Of a DNA stretch of 62,738 nt, positions 17,889 through 26,244 are shown in pieces. Within the stretch, counting starts at the first letter, position 1, and every line of letters starts with the position of its first letter. A program made the translations under genes and the position numbers. The notes below the pieces were generated by a model. It made no database searches, was not told where the DNA came from, and saw only the letters and a list, made by a program, of their open reading frames with translations. Source of the DNA: a bacterium. Its GTDB lineage: Bacteria; Actinomycetota; Acidimicrobiia; Acidimicrobiales; CATQHL01. The stretch lies in contig JAPOVS010000040.1 in the NCBI GenBank assembly GCA_026708055.1, forward strand, positions 93,400-156,137, written 5' to 3'.

Positions 17889-18330
17889 GAGACGATCCTC
17901 AACAACCGCGGCGGATCCAACCGCGTCAACAAGAACGCCGTCGTCATCATCGCTGCTGACGGGGCGGGCATAACTCGTGCCCGCCAAACGGCGCGCACCG
18001 TTGCCGCCATGCAGGACATCACCCGTGACGAAGCGCGGCTCAAGCGCTTCAACAAGGAGCAGCGGGAGCAGCTGACCGACCGGCGAACCCGCAGACCCAC
18101 CAAGCCCCGACACCAGAACCGTCGTCGTCACCGCCACCCGCATCCCCGCCGACAAGGTCCGCGACGTCGTAAAGGTCGCAGTCACTCCCCTTGTCGCAAC
18201 CGGGGCCGACGTCACCGTCACCCTCGAAATCAACGCCGCGCACGCCGAAGGCATCCCCCAGGACAGACTCGACCTCGTCGTCAAGGAAGGCCTACGCCAA
18301 CTCGGCATCGACCATGAAGTCAAGCAGTAG
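17889..18330 (+). pseudogene. Fragments of a DUF499-type AAA ATPase
   Basis: Two pieces follow the helicase remnant. About 17889-18105 reads ETILNNRGGSNRVNKNAVVI and LKRFNKEQREQL, which resembles the middle of DUF499 ATPases seen beside helicases and DUF1156 methylases in anti-phage loci. After another deletion and frame change, about 18117-18330 encodes a C-terminal end (RIPADKVRDVVKVAVTPLVA to HEVKQ-stop). Neither has a start codon of its own. Together with the upstream gene they look like a whole operon collapsed by internal deletions. Confidence 0.65.
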
Positions 18331-18373
18331 CCGCACAGAAATGACAACGATTGACCGCGGCTCAAACGAGGAG

Positions 18374-18403
18374 TTGCCGGTACCGCGAATCTGATAGCAT
18401 AAT
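18374..18403 (+). promoter_or_regulatory. Candidate promoter of vapBC, probably leaderless
   Basis: TTGCCG (18374-18379), an 18-base spacer and CATAAT (18398-18403). The ATG of vapB is at 18410, so the transcript would begin at or within a few bases of the start codon; there is no convincing ribosome-binding site. Confidence 0.45.
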
Positions 18404-18409
18404 GAAAGC

Positions 18410-18640
18410 ATGGTGAACGTACTGATACGGGACCTGCCGGAGGAGACGCATGCCGAGTTGCGCCGCCGGGCCGAGCGCGAGGGCAAGTCGCTCCAGCAGT
18501 ACCTCGTCGGTGAGTTGAAGCGGCTTGTGGAGCACCCCACGATCGACGATGTCCTCGATTGGGTGGAGACCCGCTCCGGAGGCCGTGTGGGCGCGAGGCA
18601 GGCGGTAGCGGACTTGGCCGAGGACCGGCAGCGGCGTTGA
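18410..18640 (+). CDS. vapB: VapB-type antitoxin (FitA-like ribbon-helix-helix)
   Basis: A 76-residue protein with an N-terminal ribbon-helix-helix: VNVLIRDLPEETHAELRRRAEREGKSL, the classic FitA/VapB DNA-binding sheet and helix. The C-terminal half (VLDWVETRSGG) would wrap the toxin. It overlaps the next gene by four bases (TTGA), so toxin translation depends on it. It likely represses its own promoter together with VapC. Confidence 0.88.
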   Translation: MVNVLIRDLPEETHAELRRRAEREGKSLQQYLVGELKRLVEHPTIDDVLDWVETRSGGRVGARQAVADLAEDRQRR

Positions 18641-19035
18641 TCGTCGTCGACGCCTCCGTGCTGGCCAATGCGGTGGGTGACGACGGCGGCGACGGCAGCG
18701 ATGCCCGGCGCGAACTGCGCCGCGCCCGCGACGCCGCCGTTCCCTTCCTGGCAGATATCGAGGTCGTCTCCGTGCTCCGGAAGCGCTGGCTTGCCGGTGA
18801 TCTCACTGACGAGCGCTTCGCGGACGCTGTCGAGGCCCTCGTCAACCTGAGCGTCGCACGACATTCCATGGTCCCACTGCTGCACAGGATCTATGAACTG
18901 CGGGCCAACGTGACACCATACGACGCTGCCTACGTCGCGCTAGCAGAATCGCTCGACTGCCCGCTCCTGACCAATGACAGGCGTCTTGCCGGCGCATCCG
19001 GCCCGCAGTGCGAGATCCGCGTTGTGACGCCCTGA
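18637..19035 (+). CDS. vapC: VapC-type PIN-domain ribonuclease toxin
   Basis: A 132-residue PIN-domain protein starting at the TTG overlapping the vapB stop (IVVDASVLANAV). The acidic metal-binding residues are visible: Asp5 in VDAS, the Glu of ADIEVVSVLRKR, Asp in TPYDAAYVALAE, and Asp in LLTNDRRLA. PIN toxins cut tRNA or rRNA. The pair sits on the other side of the decayed helicase from hicBA, so two toxin-antitoxin modules bracket the remnant. Confidence 0.88.
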   Translation: MIVVDASVLANAVGDDGGDGSDARRELRRARDAAVPFLADIEVVSVLRKRWLAGDLTDERFADAVEALVNLSVARHSMVPLLHRIYELRANVTPYDAAYVALAESLDCPLLTNDRRLAGASGPQCEIRVVTP

Positions 19036-19041
19036 ACAGCC

Positions 19042-19527
19042 TCAGGGCCGGCGGCCGATGGGGTGCATCGACCCCCGGTGGAAGTTCTTCATGCCCGCCA
19101 CGCGCAGCACCATCTCGGCGATGCGCCAGCGGGCGGCGGTGCGCCGGACCCGGCAGTGGTACTGCCCCCACATGTCACCGTCGGGCGCGCCGCTGCGATA
19201 GCTGGTCCAGGAGTAGACGTAGGCCGTGACCGCGGCCTCGCCCGCCCCGTCGGGGCTGATCCGGACGTTGGAGATGTGATGGGAGCAGCCGCTGAAGATC
19301 TCCCGCTGCCCGCGAGCGACGGCCTCGACGATCTCCCGGCGCCCCACGATGGTGGGGAACTCCGGCCCGTAGTCGAGCGAGGCGTCCTCACAGAACACGT
19401 CGCCCACCTCCTCGGGCTCGTTGCGGTCGAGGTGCCAGGCGTAGGCGTACAGCAGGTCGGCGATCGCGGCGCGGTCGTCGGCACCGAGGGGCGCCCCGGG
19501 ATCGCCACCGGCAGGAATCTCTGTCAC
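19042..19527 (-). CDS. SnoaL-like (NTF2-fold) protein
   Basis: A 161-residue single-domain protein of the NTF2/SnoaL-like superfamily: ADDRAAIADLLYAYAWHLDRNEPEEV followed by VFCEDASLDYGPEFPTIVGRREI, and the C-terminal WRIAEMVLRVAGMKNF. In this superfamily the cone-shaped fold holds a small ligand and members serve as dehydratases, isomerases or ring-hydroxylating dioxygenase beta subunits; no specific activity can be named. It is convergent with vapC (6 bp apart) and divergent from the oxidoreductase gene. Confidence 0.8.
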   Translation of the reverse strand: MTEIPAGGDPGAPLGADDRAAIADLLYAYAWHLDRNEPEEVGDVFCEDASLDYGPEFPTIVGRREIVEAVARGQREIFSGCSHHISNVRISPDGAGEAAVTAYVYSWTSYRSGAPDGDMWGQYHCRVRRTAARWRIAEMVLRVAGMKNFHRGSMHPIGRRP

Positions 19528-19589
19528 GGAGCCGAAGCTTAGGCCGAGAGCCGGAAGCCGGACCGGTGGGCGCAGGCCATAATGCAGCC

Positions 19590-20525
19590 ATGCGATTCGG
19601 ATTCTGGCTCGACACCTCCAATTCCTTCGAACACATGCAGCACGTCTGCGGGGTCGCCGAGGCGGCCGGTTGGGACGGCATCTGGGCTCCCGACCACTTC
19701 ATGCCGCCGCCCGAGGGGTACCCCATGAAGACCGGATATCCCGACGGCCAACCCGAGTTGGCCGATGTGAACGAGTCCTGGGTGCTGCTCGCCGCTCTGG
19801 CCGCCACCGTGCCCCGGGTCCGTCTGGGGCATCTGGTGTCGGGCAACACTTACCGCCACCCCGCGGTCACGGCCAAGATGGCCGCCACCATCGACGGGAT
19901 ATCCGGCGGGCGCTTCGTGTTGGGCCTCGGCGCCGCCTGGCAGGAGAACGAGCACCGCCGCTACGGCATTCGCTACGGCACCGTGGGCGAGCGGTCGGAC
20001 CGTTTCGAAGAGGCCTGCGAGATCATCAAGGGCATGATCACCAACAAGCGGACCGACTTCGCCGGCCGCTACTACCAACTCGACGGTGCGCCGCTGGCGC
20101 CCAAGCCGGTGGGAAGGCTCCCGCTCATGATCGGCGGTGCCGGGGAGCAGCGAACGATCCCCACGACGGCCCGTTTCGCCGACGAGTGGAATACCTGGGG
20201 CGGCCCCGAGCGGCTGATCCAGAAGATGGCCGTGCTGGACCGCGCCTGTGAGGCGATCGGCCGCGACCCGGCCGCTGTGCAACGCTCGGCCGCCCTGCTG
20301 GTGGACGTGCGCGGCGCTCCCGCCGACGGCGCCGAGCGCGTTGCGGGGCTCGCCAGGCCACATCCCCACGTGATCGGGACCACCGAGCAGATCACCGAGA
20401 CGTTCGCGGAGTACCAGGCCGCCGGCGTCGACGAGGTCATCATCCCCGACTTCAACTGGACCGCGGAGGAGACCCCCGACCGCCTGCAGCAAATCGCGAC
20501 CGAAGTCATCCCCAACTTCCGCTGA
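19590..20525 (+). CDS. LLM-class flavin-dependent (F420-type) oxidoreductase
   Basis: A 311-residue TIM-barrel oxidoreductase of the luciferase-like monooxygenase class: MRFGFWLDTSNSFEHMQHVC, then AAGWDGIWAPDHFM, RVRLGHLVSGNTYRHPAVTAKM and GGRFVLGLGAAWQENEHRRYGI. The subgroup with these features often binds cofactor F420 in actinobacteria, though FMN cannot be excluded. The start chosen is the ATG at 19590 rather than 19566, because the barrel's first strand begins immediately there. The substrate is unknown. Confidence 0.88.
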   Translation: MRFGFWLDTSNSFEHMQHVCGVAEAAGWDGIWAPDHFMPPPEGYPMKTGYPDGQPELADVNESWVLLAALAATVPRVRLGHLVSGNTYRHPAVTAKMAATIDGISGGRFVLGLGAAWQENEHRRYGIRYGTVGERSDRFEEACEIIKGMITNKRTDFAGRYYQLDGAPLAPKPVGRLPLMIGGAGEQRTIPTTARFADEWNTWGGPERLIQKMAVLDRACEAIGRDPAAVQRSAALLVDVRGAPADGAERVAGLARPHPHVIGTTEQITETFAEYQAAGVDEVIIPDFNWTAEETPDRLQQIATEVIPNFR

Positions 20526-20653
20526 CCCTCATCCATCGCCGAAGAGCGAAGGGGCCCAGTCCGCGGGGCGCGCAACCGCCGGTAGTACCGTGCCCTCCGG
20601 TGGTGTGAACCGCCGCCGGAGGCGCCGCTCACCCGTAACGAACCCGACCCCGC

Positions 20654-22042
20654 ATGCTGTTCCCCACCTTCACCTTCGCCCTCTTCTTCGTCGTGGTGCT
20701 GACGGTGGGATGGTTCGTGCCGGGGCGGCGCGCCTGGTGGAAGCTGTTCATGCTGGCCGCCAGCTACTTCTTCTACGCCTACTGGGACGCCCGCTTCGTG
20801 GGTCTCATCGCGGCCTCCACGGTGCTGAACCAGACGGCCGCGGTGTGGCTGGCCCGCCTGCAGCACCCCGGCGCCCGGCGCGCCGTCGTGAGCGTGGCGG
20901 TGGGGGCGAACCTGGCCTCGCTGGGGTTCTTCAAGTACGCCGGCTTCTTCGTGGACAGCGCCGAGAGCGCCCTGGAGGGCCTCGGGATCGCCGCCGACCT
21001 GCCGCTGCTGAACATCATCCTGCCGGTGGGGATCTCGTTCTTCACCTTCCAGGCCATCAGCTACACCCTCGACGTCTACCGGGGCGACGCCGAGCCGGCC
21101 AGACCACTGGACTTCGCCGTCTACCTGGCCTTCTTCCCCCAACTCGTGGCCGGACCGATCGTGCGCGCCCACGAGTTGATCCCCCAACTGGACGAGCCGA
21201 GGATCCTCCGCCACACCGACTTCACGCGGGCCACCGTCCTCATCGCCGCGGGCCTGTTCAAGAAGATGGTGGTGGCGACCTATCTCGCCGAGGCGTTGGT
21301 GGACGACGTGTTCGCCTTTCCCGAGCGCTTCAGCTCCGTGGAGGTGCTGCTTGGGGTCTACGGCTACGCCATCCAGATCTACGCCGACTTCAGCGGCTAC
21401 ACCGACATCGCCATCGGCGTGGCGCTGCTGCTGGGCATCCGGCTGCCCGACAACTTCAACCAGCCCTACCGGGCGGCGTCGATCCAGGACTTCTGGCGGC
21501 GCTGGCACATGTCGCTGTCCCGCTGGCTGCGGGACTACCTGTACATCCCCCTCGGCGGCAACCGGGGCGGCGAGTGGCGCCGGGACCGCAACCTGCTGCT
21601 GACTATGCTGCTCGGGGGTCTGTGGCATGGCGCCGCCTGGACGTTCGTGCTGTGGGGGGTGTTCCACGGTCTCGGCCTGCTCGTCGAGCGGCGTCTGGGG
21701 CTGCGCCTGCCCGGGATCGTGGCCCGGCTGATCACGTTCCACTTCGTCTGCTTCGGCTGGATCCTCTTCCGGGCCGAGTCGCTGGGCGCAGCCGGGGGCG
21801 TGCTGGCCCGGCTGTTCAGCGCCTGGGCGGTCGAGCCGAGCCGACTCGCGTGGGTCGTCCCGGCGCTGATCGCCGCCGCGCTGGCGACCCAGTTCTGGCC
21901 GAGGACCGCCACCGGGCCCGCGCTCCGGGCGGCCAGCCACCTGCCAGTACTCGTCGTGGCGCTGGCCTTCGCCTTCTGGCTCGTCGTGCTCGAACAGTTC
22001 GGCCCCGAGGGCGTGGCGCCCTTCATCTACTTCCAGTTCTGA
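20654..22042 (+). CDS. MBOAT-family membrane O-acyltransferase (AlgI/DltB-like)
   Basis: A 462-residue polytopic membrane protein, starting MLFPTFTFALFFVVVL. It contains the AlgI-type PVGISFFTFQAISYTLDVYRG, the FWRRWHMSLSRWLRDYLYIPLGG loop and GGLWHGAAWTFVLWG, whose His is the proposed catalytic residue of MBOAT enzymes. Such proteins pass acyl groups across the membrane to a surface polysaccharide. The next gene, 3 bp downstream, encodes an extracytoplasmic SGNH protein, the usual partner that completes transfer to the acceptor. Confidence 0.92.
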   Translation: MLFPTFTFALFFVVVLTVGWFVPGRRAWWKLFMLAASYFFYAYWDARFVGLIAASTVLNQTAAVWLARLQHPGARRAVVSVAVGANLASLGFFKYAGFFVDSAESALEGLGIAADLPLLNIILPVGISFFTFQAISYTLDVYRGDAEPARPLDFAVYLAFFPQLVAGPIVRAHELIPQLDEPRILRHTDFTRATVLIAAGLFKKMVVATYLAEALVDDVFAFPERFSSVEVLLGVYGYAIQIYADFSGYTDIAIGVALLLGIRLPDNFNQPYRAASIQDFWRRWHMSLSRWLRDYLYIPLGGNRGGEWRRDRNLLLTMLLGGLWHGAAWTFVLWGVFHGLGLLVERRLGLRLPGIVARLITFHFVCFGWILFRAESLGAAGGVLARLFSAWAVEPSRLAWVVPALIAAALATQFWPRTATGPALRAASHLPVLVVALAFAFWLVVLEQFGPEGVAPFIYFQF

Positions 22043-22045
22043 GCC

Positions 22046-23638
22046 ATGGCACGCCGTCCACCCCCCGACTCGACCCCACCGCCCCCGCAAGGGCCACCGC
22101 AGGCGGGCCGGCGTCGGGCGCCCCGGAGCCCGCTGACGCCGCAGGGGGCTCCCCCCGAGGACCGGCCCCCCTGGCCGCCCATCCGGCCCCTGGCCGGGGA
22201 CGGGCCGCGGCCCGACCGCCGCCGGCCGCTGCGTCCCCGCCAGATCATCGTGGCGGTGCTGGTGGCGCTGGGGGTCGGGGCGCTGCTGGGATCCGGCGCC
22301 CTCGTGGGGCTCGCCGAGCGCCAACCCCTCGGCACCCAACGCGACGTCGCCCTGGGTACCGCCAAGGTCGTCGACCGCCTGGCCCACGGCCTCTCGCTCA
22401 ACCGTCCCGCCGAGCGGCTCGCCGAGGCGCTCGACGGCGAGGAGCAGGTGTACGACGTCGAGGCGCTGATCGCACGCGCCCGGGCGACCACGCCGACCAC
22501 CACCGAGCCCCCGCAACCGGTCGCCGAGGACCCGGAGGTCGACGAGCCGACACCTCCACCCGCCGAGCCGGAACAGATCCCCGACCGGGACCCGGCGGCG
22601 GCCACCGAACCCGACCCCGACGAGGGTCCGCCCGCTGACGGGATCATCGCGCCGATCGAGGGGCTGGACTGCGTCCCGCCCGATCCGAGCGACGGCGCCG
22701 GTCCCGGCGAGGGCGCGGGCGCAGACGGATCCGGCGACGGCATCGAACCCTCCGACGCGAACGCGGCGCCGGGCGCAGCCACCGAGGTCCCGCCTGCGCC
22801 CGCGGATCCGGCCGCCGCGGCCGATCCGGCGGCCGGCGAGGACGGCGCGGGATCCGCCGATCGGGTGGAATGCCCGCCCGGCTACGTCGCCGCCGGCCCC
22901 GACGGGACACCCCTCGCCGCGGAGACCGCCGGGGCGGCGCAAGACGGAGCCGGCGCGGACGCCGACCCCGGGGAGGAGGCGCCGGCGGAGGTTGCGTTCG
23001 ACGCCCCCCGCATCCCCGGCGAGGAGGACCCCCTGGAGATGTACGTGGGCGGCGACTCCATCAGCCGCGACCTGGGCGAGGGGCTGGCCCGGGTCACACC
23101 TGCAAGCGTCGTGCGGATCGATCTGGATCCGCGACCGGCAACCGGGCTGTCGCGCCCGGACTTCTTCGACTGGTCCCAGCATCTGGCCGGCGTGCTCACC
23201 GAGAGCCGACCGGATGTGATCGTGGTGCTCTTCGGAGCCAACGACTTCCAGAACGTGGAGCACGAGGGTCAGATCCTGGACCGGTTCGGCGACGAGTGGC
23301 TGGACCTCTACCGCCAGCGCGTCGACCGCATCATGATCCTGTTGAGCCAGCCCGACACCCAGACGATCTGGGTCGGCCAGCCGCCGGTCCGCGAGACTCG
23401 GCTGTCCGGCGGCCTGGAGCGTCTCAACACGGTCTACACCGAGGTGGCCGCTCTGCACCCCCAGGTCACGTACCTCGATACGTGGGCGCTCTTCAGCAAC
23501 GACGAAGGCGGCTATGTCGACGAGATCGACGGCACCCGGCTGCGGCGCGAGGACGGCGTCCACCTCACCGTCGAAGGCGGGAATCGTCTGGCCGAGGCGG
23601 TGTGGGACATGATCGCGCCCGCCTGGGGGCTCGGCTGA
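22046..23638 (+). CDS. Membrane-anchored SGNH-hydrolase-fold protein (DUF459-like)
   Basis: A 530-residue protein. A Pro/Arg-rich cytoplasmic N-terminus (residues 1-65) is followed by one membrane helix (IIVAVLVALGVGALLGSGAL), a long acidic Pro/Ala/Glu linker (about 150-320) and a C-terminal SGNH domain: block I GGDSISRDLG with the Ser nucleophile, block III VVLFGANDFQN and block V DGVHLTVEGG with Asp and His. It would sit outside the cell, tethered by the linker, and act with the MBOAT gene product in O-acylation of a glycan. Partner and substrate are inferred from gene order only. Confidence 0.83.
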   Translation: MARRPPPDSTPPPPQGPPQAGRRRAPRSPLTPQGAPPEDRPPWPPIRPLAGDGPRPDRRRPLRPRQIIVAVLVALGVGALLGSGALVGLAERQPLGTQRDVALGTAKVVDRLAHGLSLNRPAERLAEALDGEEQVYDVEALIARARATTPTTTEPPQPVAEDPEVDEPTPPPAEPEQIPDRDPAAATEPDPDEGPPADGIIAPIEGLDCVPPDPSDGAGPGEGAGADGSGDGIEPSDANAAPGAATEVPPAPADPAAAADPAAGEDGAGSADRVECPPGYVAAGPDGTPLAAETAGAAQDGAGADADPGEEAPAEVAFDAPRIPGEEDPLEMYVGGDSISRDLGEGLARVTPASVVRIDLDPRPATGLSRPDFFDWSQHLAGVLTESRPDVIVVLFGANDFQNVEHEGQILDRFGDEWLDLYRQRVDRIMILLSQPDTQTIWVGQPPVRETRLSGGLERLNTVYTEVAALHPQVTYLDTWALFSNDEGGYVDEIDGTRLRREDGVHLTVEGGNRLAEAVWDMIAPAWGLG

Positions 23639-23689
23639 GAGCCGGAGCCGTTCGGCGAAGCAGACGAGGGGGTCAGCTAAGGTTCGGCC

Positions 23690-24040
23690 ATGGCCGACAC
23701 TCTCGTGTACCACAACCCCGGTTGAGGCTCCTCCCGCACCACTCTCGAGCTTTTGCGGGAGCGGGACGTCGAGTTCGACGTCGTTCAATACCTCAAGAAT
23801 CCCCTCGACCGTGCCGGCCTGGAGTCCCTGCTGGCGATCCTCGAGAACGAGCCGACCGAGTTGGTGCGGCGGGACAAGTACTTCAGCGACCTGGGCCTGA
23901 GCGACGAGGACGCCGGCGACGCCACCCAAGTGGTGGAACTGCTGGTGGCGCACCCCCGGCTCATGCAGCGCCCGGTCGTGGTGCGCGGCGGGCGGGCGAT
24001 CATCAGCCGGCCCCCGAGCACCGTCCTCGAGCTGCTCTGA
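23690..24040 (+). CDS. arsC: ArsC-type arsenate reductase with in-frame TGA (candidate selenocysteine) at the catalytic Cys12 position
   Basis: From ATG 23690 (an AAGG lies upstream) the frame reads MADTLVYHNPG-TGA-GSSRTTLELLRE and continues open to 24040, 116 residues if TGA is read through. E. coli ArsC reads YHNPACGTSRNTLE, so the TGA (23723-23725) falls exactly on catalytic Cys12. Arg60, Arg94 (QRPVVV) and Arg107 (SRPPS), the other three arsenate-binding residues of E. coli ArsC, are all at identical positions. An 8-bp stem follows the TGA. This is best explained as selenocysteine in place of cysteine; a plain stop would leave an 11-residue peptide. The protein would use glutathione/glutaredoxin or another thiol system to reduce arsenate. 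It is shorter than E. coli ArsC (141) at the C-terminus. No selenium-insertion genes are in the window. Confidence 0.8.
23731..23761 (+). promoter_or_regulatory. Candidate bacterial SECIS stem-loop after the arsC TGA
   Basis: CTCCCGCA (23731-23738) pairs perfectly with TGCGGGAG (23754-23761), leaving a 15-base loop. The stem begins five bases after the TGA, the place where SelB-binding SECIS hairpins lie in bacteria. The loop sequence cannot be matched to a strict consensus by eye. Confidence 0.5.
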
Positions 24041-24098
24041 AGGCCCCGCCCGTCGGCGCCCTCGAACCGCCCAGAATGCGGGCCCGGCGGTTACGCGG

Positions 24099-25175
24099 GT
24101 GACTCTCCCCACACTGGTCGTCGAGGATCTGCACACCTCGTTCGCCACCGACCGGGGTGGTCTGAAGGCGGTCGACGGCGTCTCGTTCAGCGTGCCGCAA
24201 GGCCGGACGCTGGGCGTCGTGGGCGAGTCCGGCTCCGGAAAGTCGGCCACCGCGCGCTCGATCATGAACCTCCTGCCACCGGGCACCTCGACGAGCACCG
24301 GGCGGATCCTGCTGGGCGGGCGCGATGTGCGCGACCTGCCCCGCGCCGAGGCGCGGCGCGTCTGGGGCACCGAGGCCGCCATGATCTTCCAGGACCCCAT
24401 GAACTCGCTGAACCCGGTGATGCAGGTGGGCCGGCAGATCGGCGAGGGGCTCCGTTACCACCGAAGGCTCCCGCGCGAGGCGGCCATGCGCAGGGCCCGG
24501 GAGCTGCTGGAGCAGGTCGGCATCGCCGATCCGGACCGGCGGCTGCGGGAGTATCCCCACCAGCTCTCCGGCGGGATGCGCCAGCGTGTCATGATCGCCA
24601 TGGCCCTGGCCTGCGAGCCGAAGCTGCTGATCGCGGATGAGCCCACCACAGCGCTCGACGTGACGGTGCAGAAGCAGATCCTGGACCTGCTGGACCGCCT
24701 GCGGCTGGAGCACAGCATGGCGATGATCCTCATCACCCACGACCTCGGCGTGGTGGCGGGGCGGGCCGACGAGGTCGCCGTGATGTACGCCGGGCGGATC
24801 GTGGAGAAGGCGCCCACGCTGCGGCTCTTCACGGCGATGCGCCATCCCTACACGAAGGCCCTGTTCGAGTCGATCCCCAAGATCGCCAGCCCCAGCCACA
24901 CACGCCTGCGGGTCATCGGTGGGCGCCCACCCGACCTGGCCGCCCTGCCGCCCGGCTGCGCGTTCGCCCCGCGCTGCAGGCATGCCCAGGCCCGCTGCCT
25001 CAGCGAATCGCCCGCCCTCTCCGGCGCCGGCGACGACGAGCACCGCTTCGCCTGCTTCTACCCGTCCGGAACCAGCGACGGCGAGGCCGCCTCGGCCGCC
25101 AACCAAGCCGCCGGGCGGACCGCCGCGGGCCTGCAGCTGACCGAGCCGGGCCCCGTGCCGGCGGGAGCCGGCTGA
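24099..25175 (+). CDS. dppD: Oligopeptide/dipeptide ABC transporter ATPase, DppD-like
   Basis: A 358-residue ATPase: Walker A GESGSGKSAT, signature LSGGMRQRVMIAMAL, Walker B LLIADEPTTALDVTV, then the peptide-transporter extension with HPYTKALFESIP and the Cys-rich CAFAPRCRHAQARC region (oligo_HPY domain). The start is the GTG at 24099 (VTLPTLVVEDLHTSF). It overlaps the next gene as TGATG. No permease or binding-protein genes are adjacent, which is unusual for this operon type; they are either elsewhere or the pair works with a distant permease. Confidence 0.92.
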   Translation: MTLPTLVVEDLHTSFATDRGGLKAVDGVSFSVPQGRTLGVVGESGSGKSATARSIMNLLPPGTSTSTGRILLGGRDVRDLPRAEARRVWGTEAAMIFQDPMNSLNPVMQVGRQIGEGLRYHRRLPREAAMRRARELLEQVGIADPDRRLREYPHQLSGGMRQRVMIAMALACEPKLLIADEPTTALDVTVQKQILDLLDRLRLEHSMAMILITHDLGVVAGRADEVAVMYAGRIVEKAPTLRLFTAMRHPYTKALFESIPKIASPSHTRLRVIGGRPPDLAALPPGCAFAPRCRHAQARCLSESPALSGAGDDEHRFACFYPSGTSDGEAASAANQAAGRTAAGLQLTEPGPVPAGAG

Positions 25176-26233
25176 TGGCCGGCGTCGGCACGGACCACCT
25201 GCGGCCGCCCGCCGACGTGCTGCTGCAGGTCACCGAACTCGAAGTGGACTTTCCGGCAGGCCGGGGTCACCGGGTGCACGCCGTCAGCGGCGTGAGCTTC
25301 GACGTGGCCACCGGCGAGACGCTGGGGCTCGTCGGCGAGTCGGGTTGCGGCAAGTCCTCGACGGCTCGCGCCATTCTGCAACTTCCCCGCCCCACGTCGG
25401 GCAGCGTCGTCTTCGACGGGGCGGAACTCACGACGTTGCGGGGTGAGGATCTCCGCCGGGTACGCACCGGCCTGCAGATGATCTTCCAGGATCCGATCGC
25501 CTCGCTGAACCCGCGCCGCCGCGTCGCCGACATCGTGCGGGAGGGCCTGGACATCTGGCCCGAGGCCTCCGAGCAGGCCGCCGAGCGGGTGCGCACCGCC
25601 CTGTCCGACGTCGGCATGGACTTCGAGGAGGCCGGCAACCGCCGCCCGCACGAGTTCTCCGGCGGGCAGTGCCAGCGGATCTGCATCGCCCGGGCGCTGG
25701 CGCTGGAGCCCCGCGTGCTGATCTGCGACGAGCCGGTGTCTGCCCTCGACGTGTCGATCCAGGCGCAGATCCTGAATCTCCTGGAGGACCTGAAGGAGTT
25801 GTACGGCCTGACGATGCTGTTCATCGCCCACGATCTGGCCGTGGTGAAGAGCATCAGCGACCGGGTCTGCGTGATGTACCTGGGCCGGATCTGCGAGATC
25901 GGCCCGACCGACGCCATCTTCGACCGCCCTGCCCATCCCTACACGGAGGCTCTGCTGGCGTCGATACCGCAGTTGGATTCCGCAGCGGCCGAGGGGGGCG
26001 CGCTGCGCGGCGACCCCCCGTCTCCCTTCGAGGCGCCCTCGGGTTGCCGCTTCCGCACCCGCTGCGACCGGGCCACCGACCTCTGCGCCGAGCAGGTTCC
26101 CGAGCTGCGCCGGGCACCGTCGGGACAGTTCGTGGCCTGCCATTTCCCGCTGACCGGCGAACCGGCCCCCGCGGACCACCCGGCTGACGACGACGCAGCC
26201 GTCGGACACTCCATCACCCCCGCTTCCCCATAG
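25175..26233 (+). CDS. dppF: Oligopeptide/dipeptide ABC transporter ATPase, DppF-like
   Basis: The 352-residue partner ATPase: Walker A GESGCGKSSTAR, signature FSGGQCQRICIARAL, Walker B VLICDEPVSALDVSI, the DppF-typical MIFQDPIASLNPRR, and an oligo_HPY tail (HPYTEALLASIP, CRFRTRCDRA). It is translationally coupled to dppD by a one-base overlap. The two form the nucleotide-binding heterodimer of a peptide or nickel-type importer; the substrate is unknown without the binding protein. Confidence 0.92.
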   Translation: MAGVGTDHLRPPADVLLQVTELEVDFPAGRGHRVHAVSGVSFDVATGETLGLVGESGCGKSSTARAILQLPRPTSGSVVFDGAELTTLRGEDLRRVRTGLQMIFQDPIASLNPRRRVADIVREGLDIWPEASEQAAERVRTALSDVGMDFEEAGNRRPHEFSGGQCQRICIARALALEPRVLICDEPVSALDVSIQAQILNLLEDLKELYGLTMLFIAHDLAVVKSISDRVCVMYLGRICEIGPTDAIFDRPAHPYTEALLASIPQLDSAAAEGGALRGDPPSPFEAPSGCRFRTRCDRATDLCAEQVPELRRAPSGQFVACHFPLTGEPAPADHPADDDAAVGHSITPASP

Positions 26234-26244
26234 CCGACAACGGA

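Noticed and set aside
20072-24400. A 1442-codon open frame on the minus strand
   Set aside because: It lies antisense to the LLM, MBOAT, SGNH and ArsC genes, has no recognisable domain and is Gly/Arg/Gln-rich, the usual product of reading GC-rich codons on the wrong strand.
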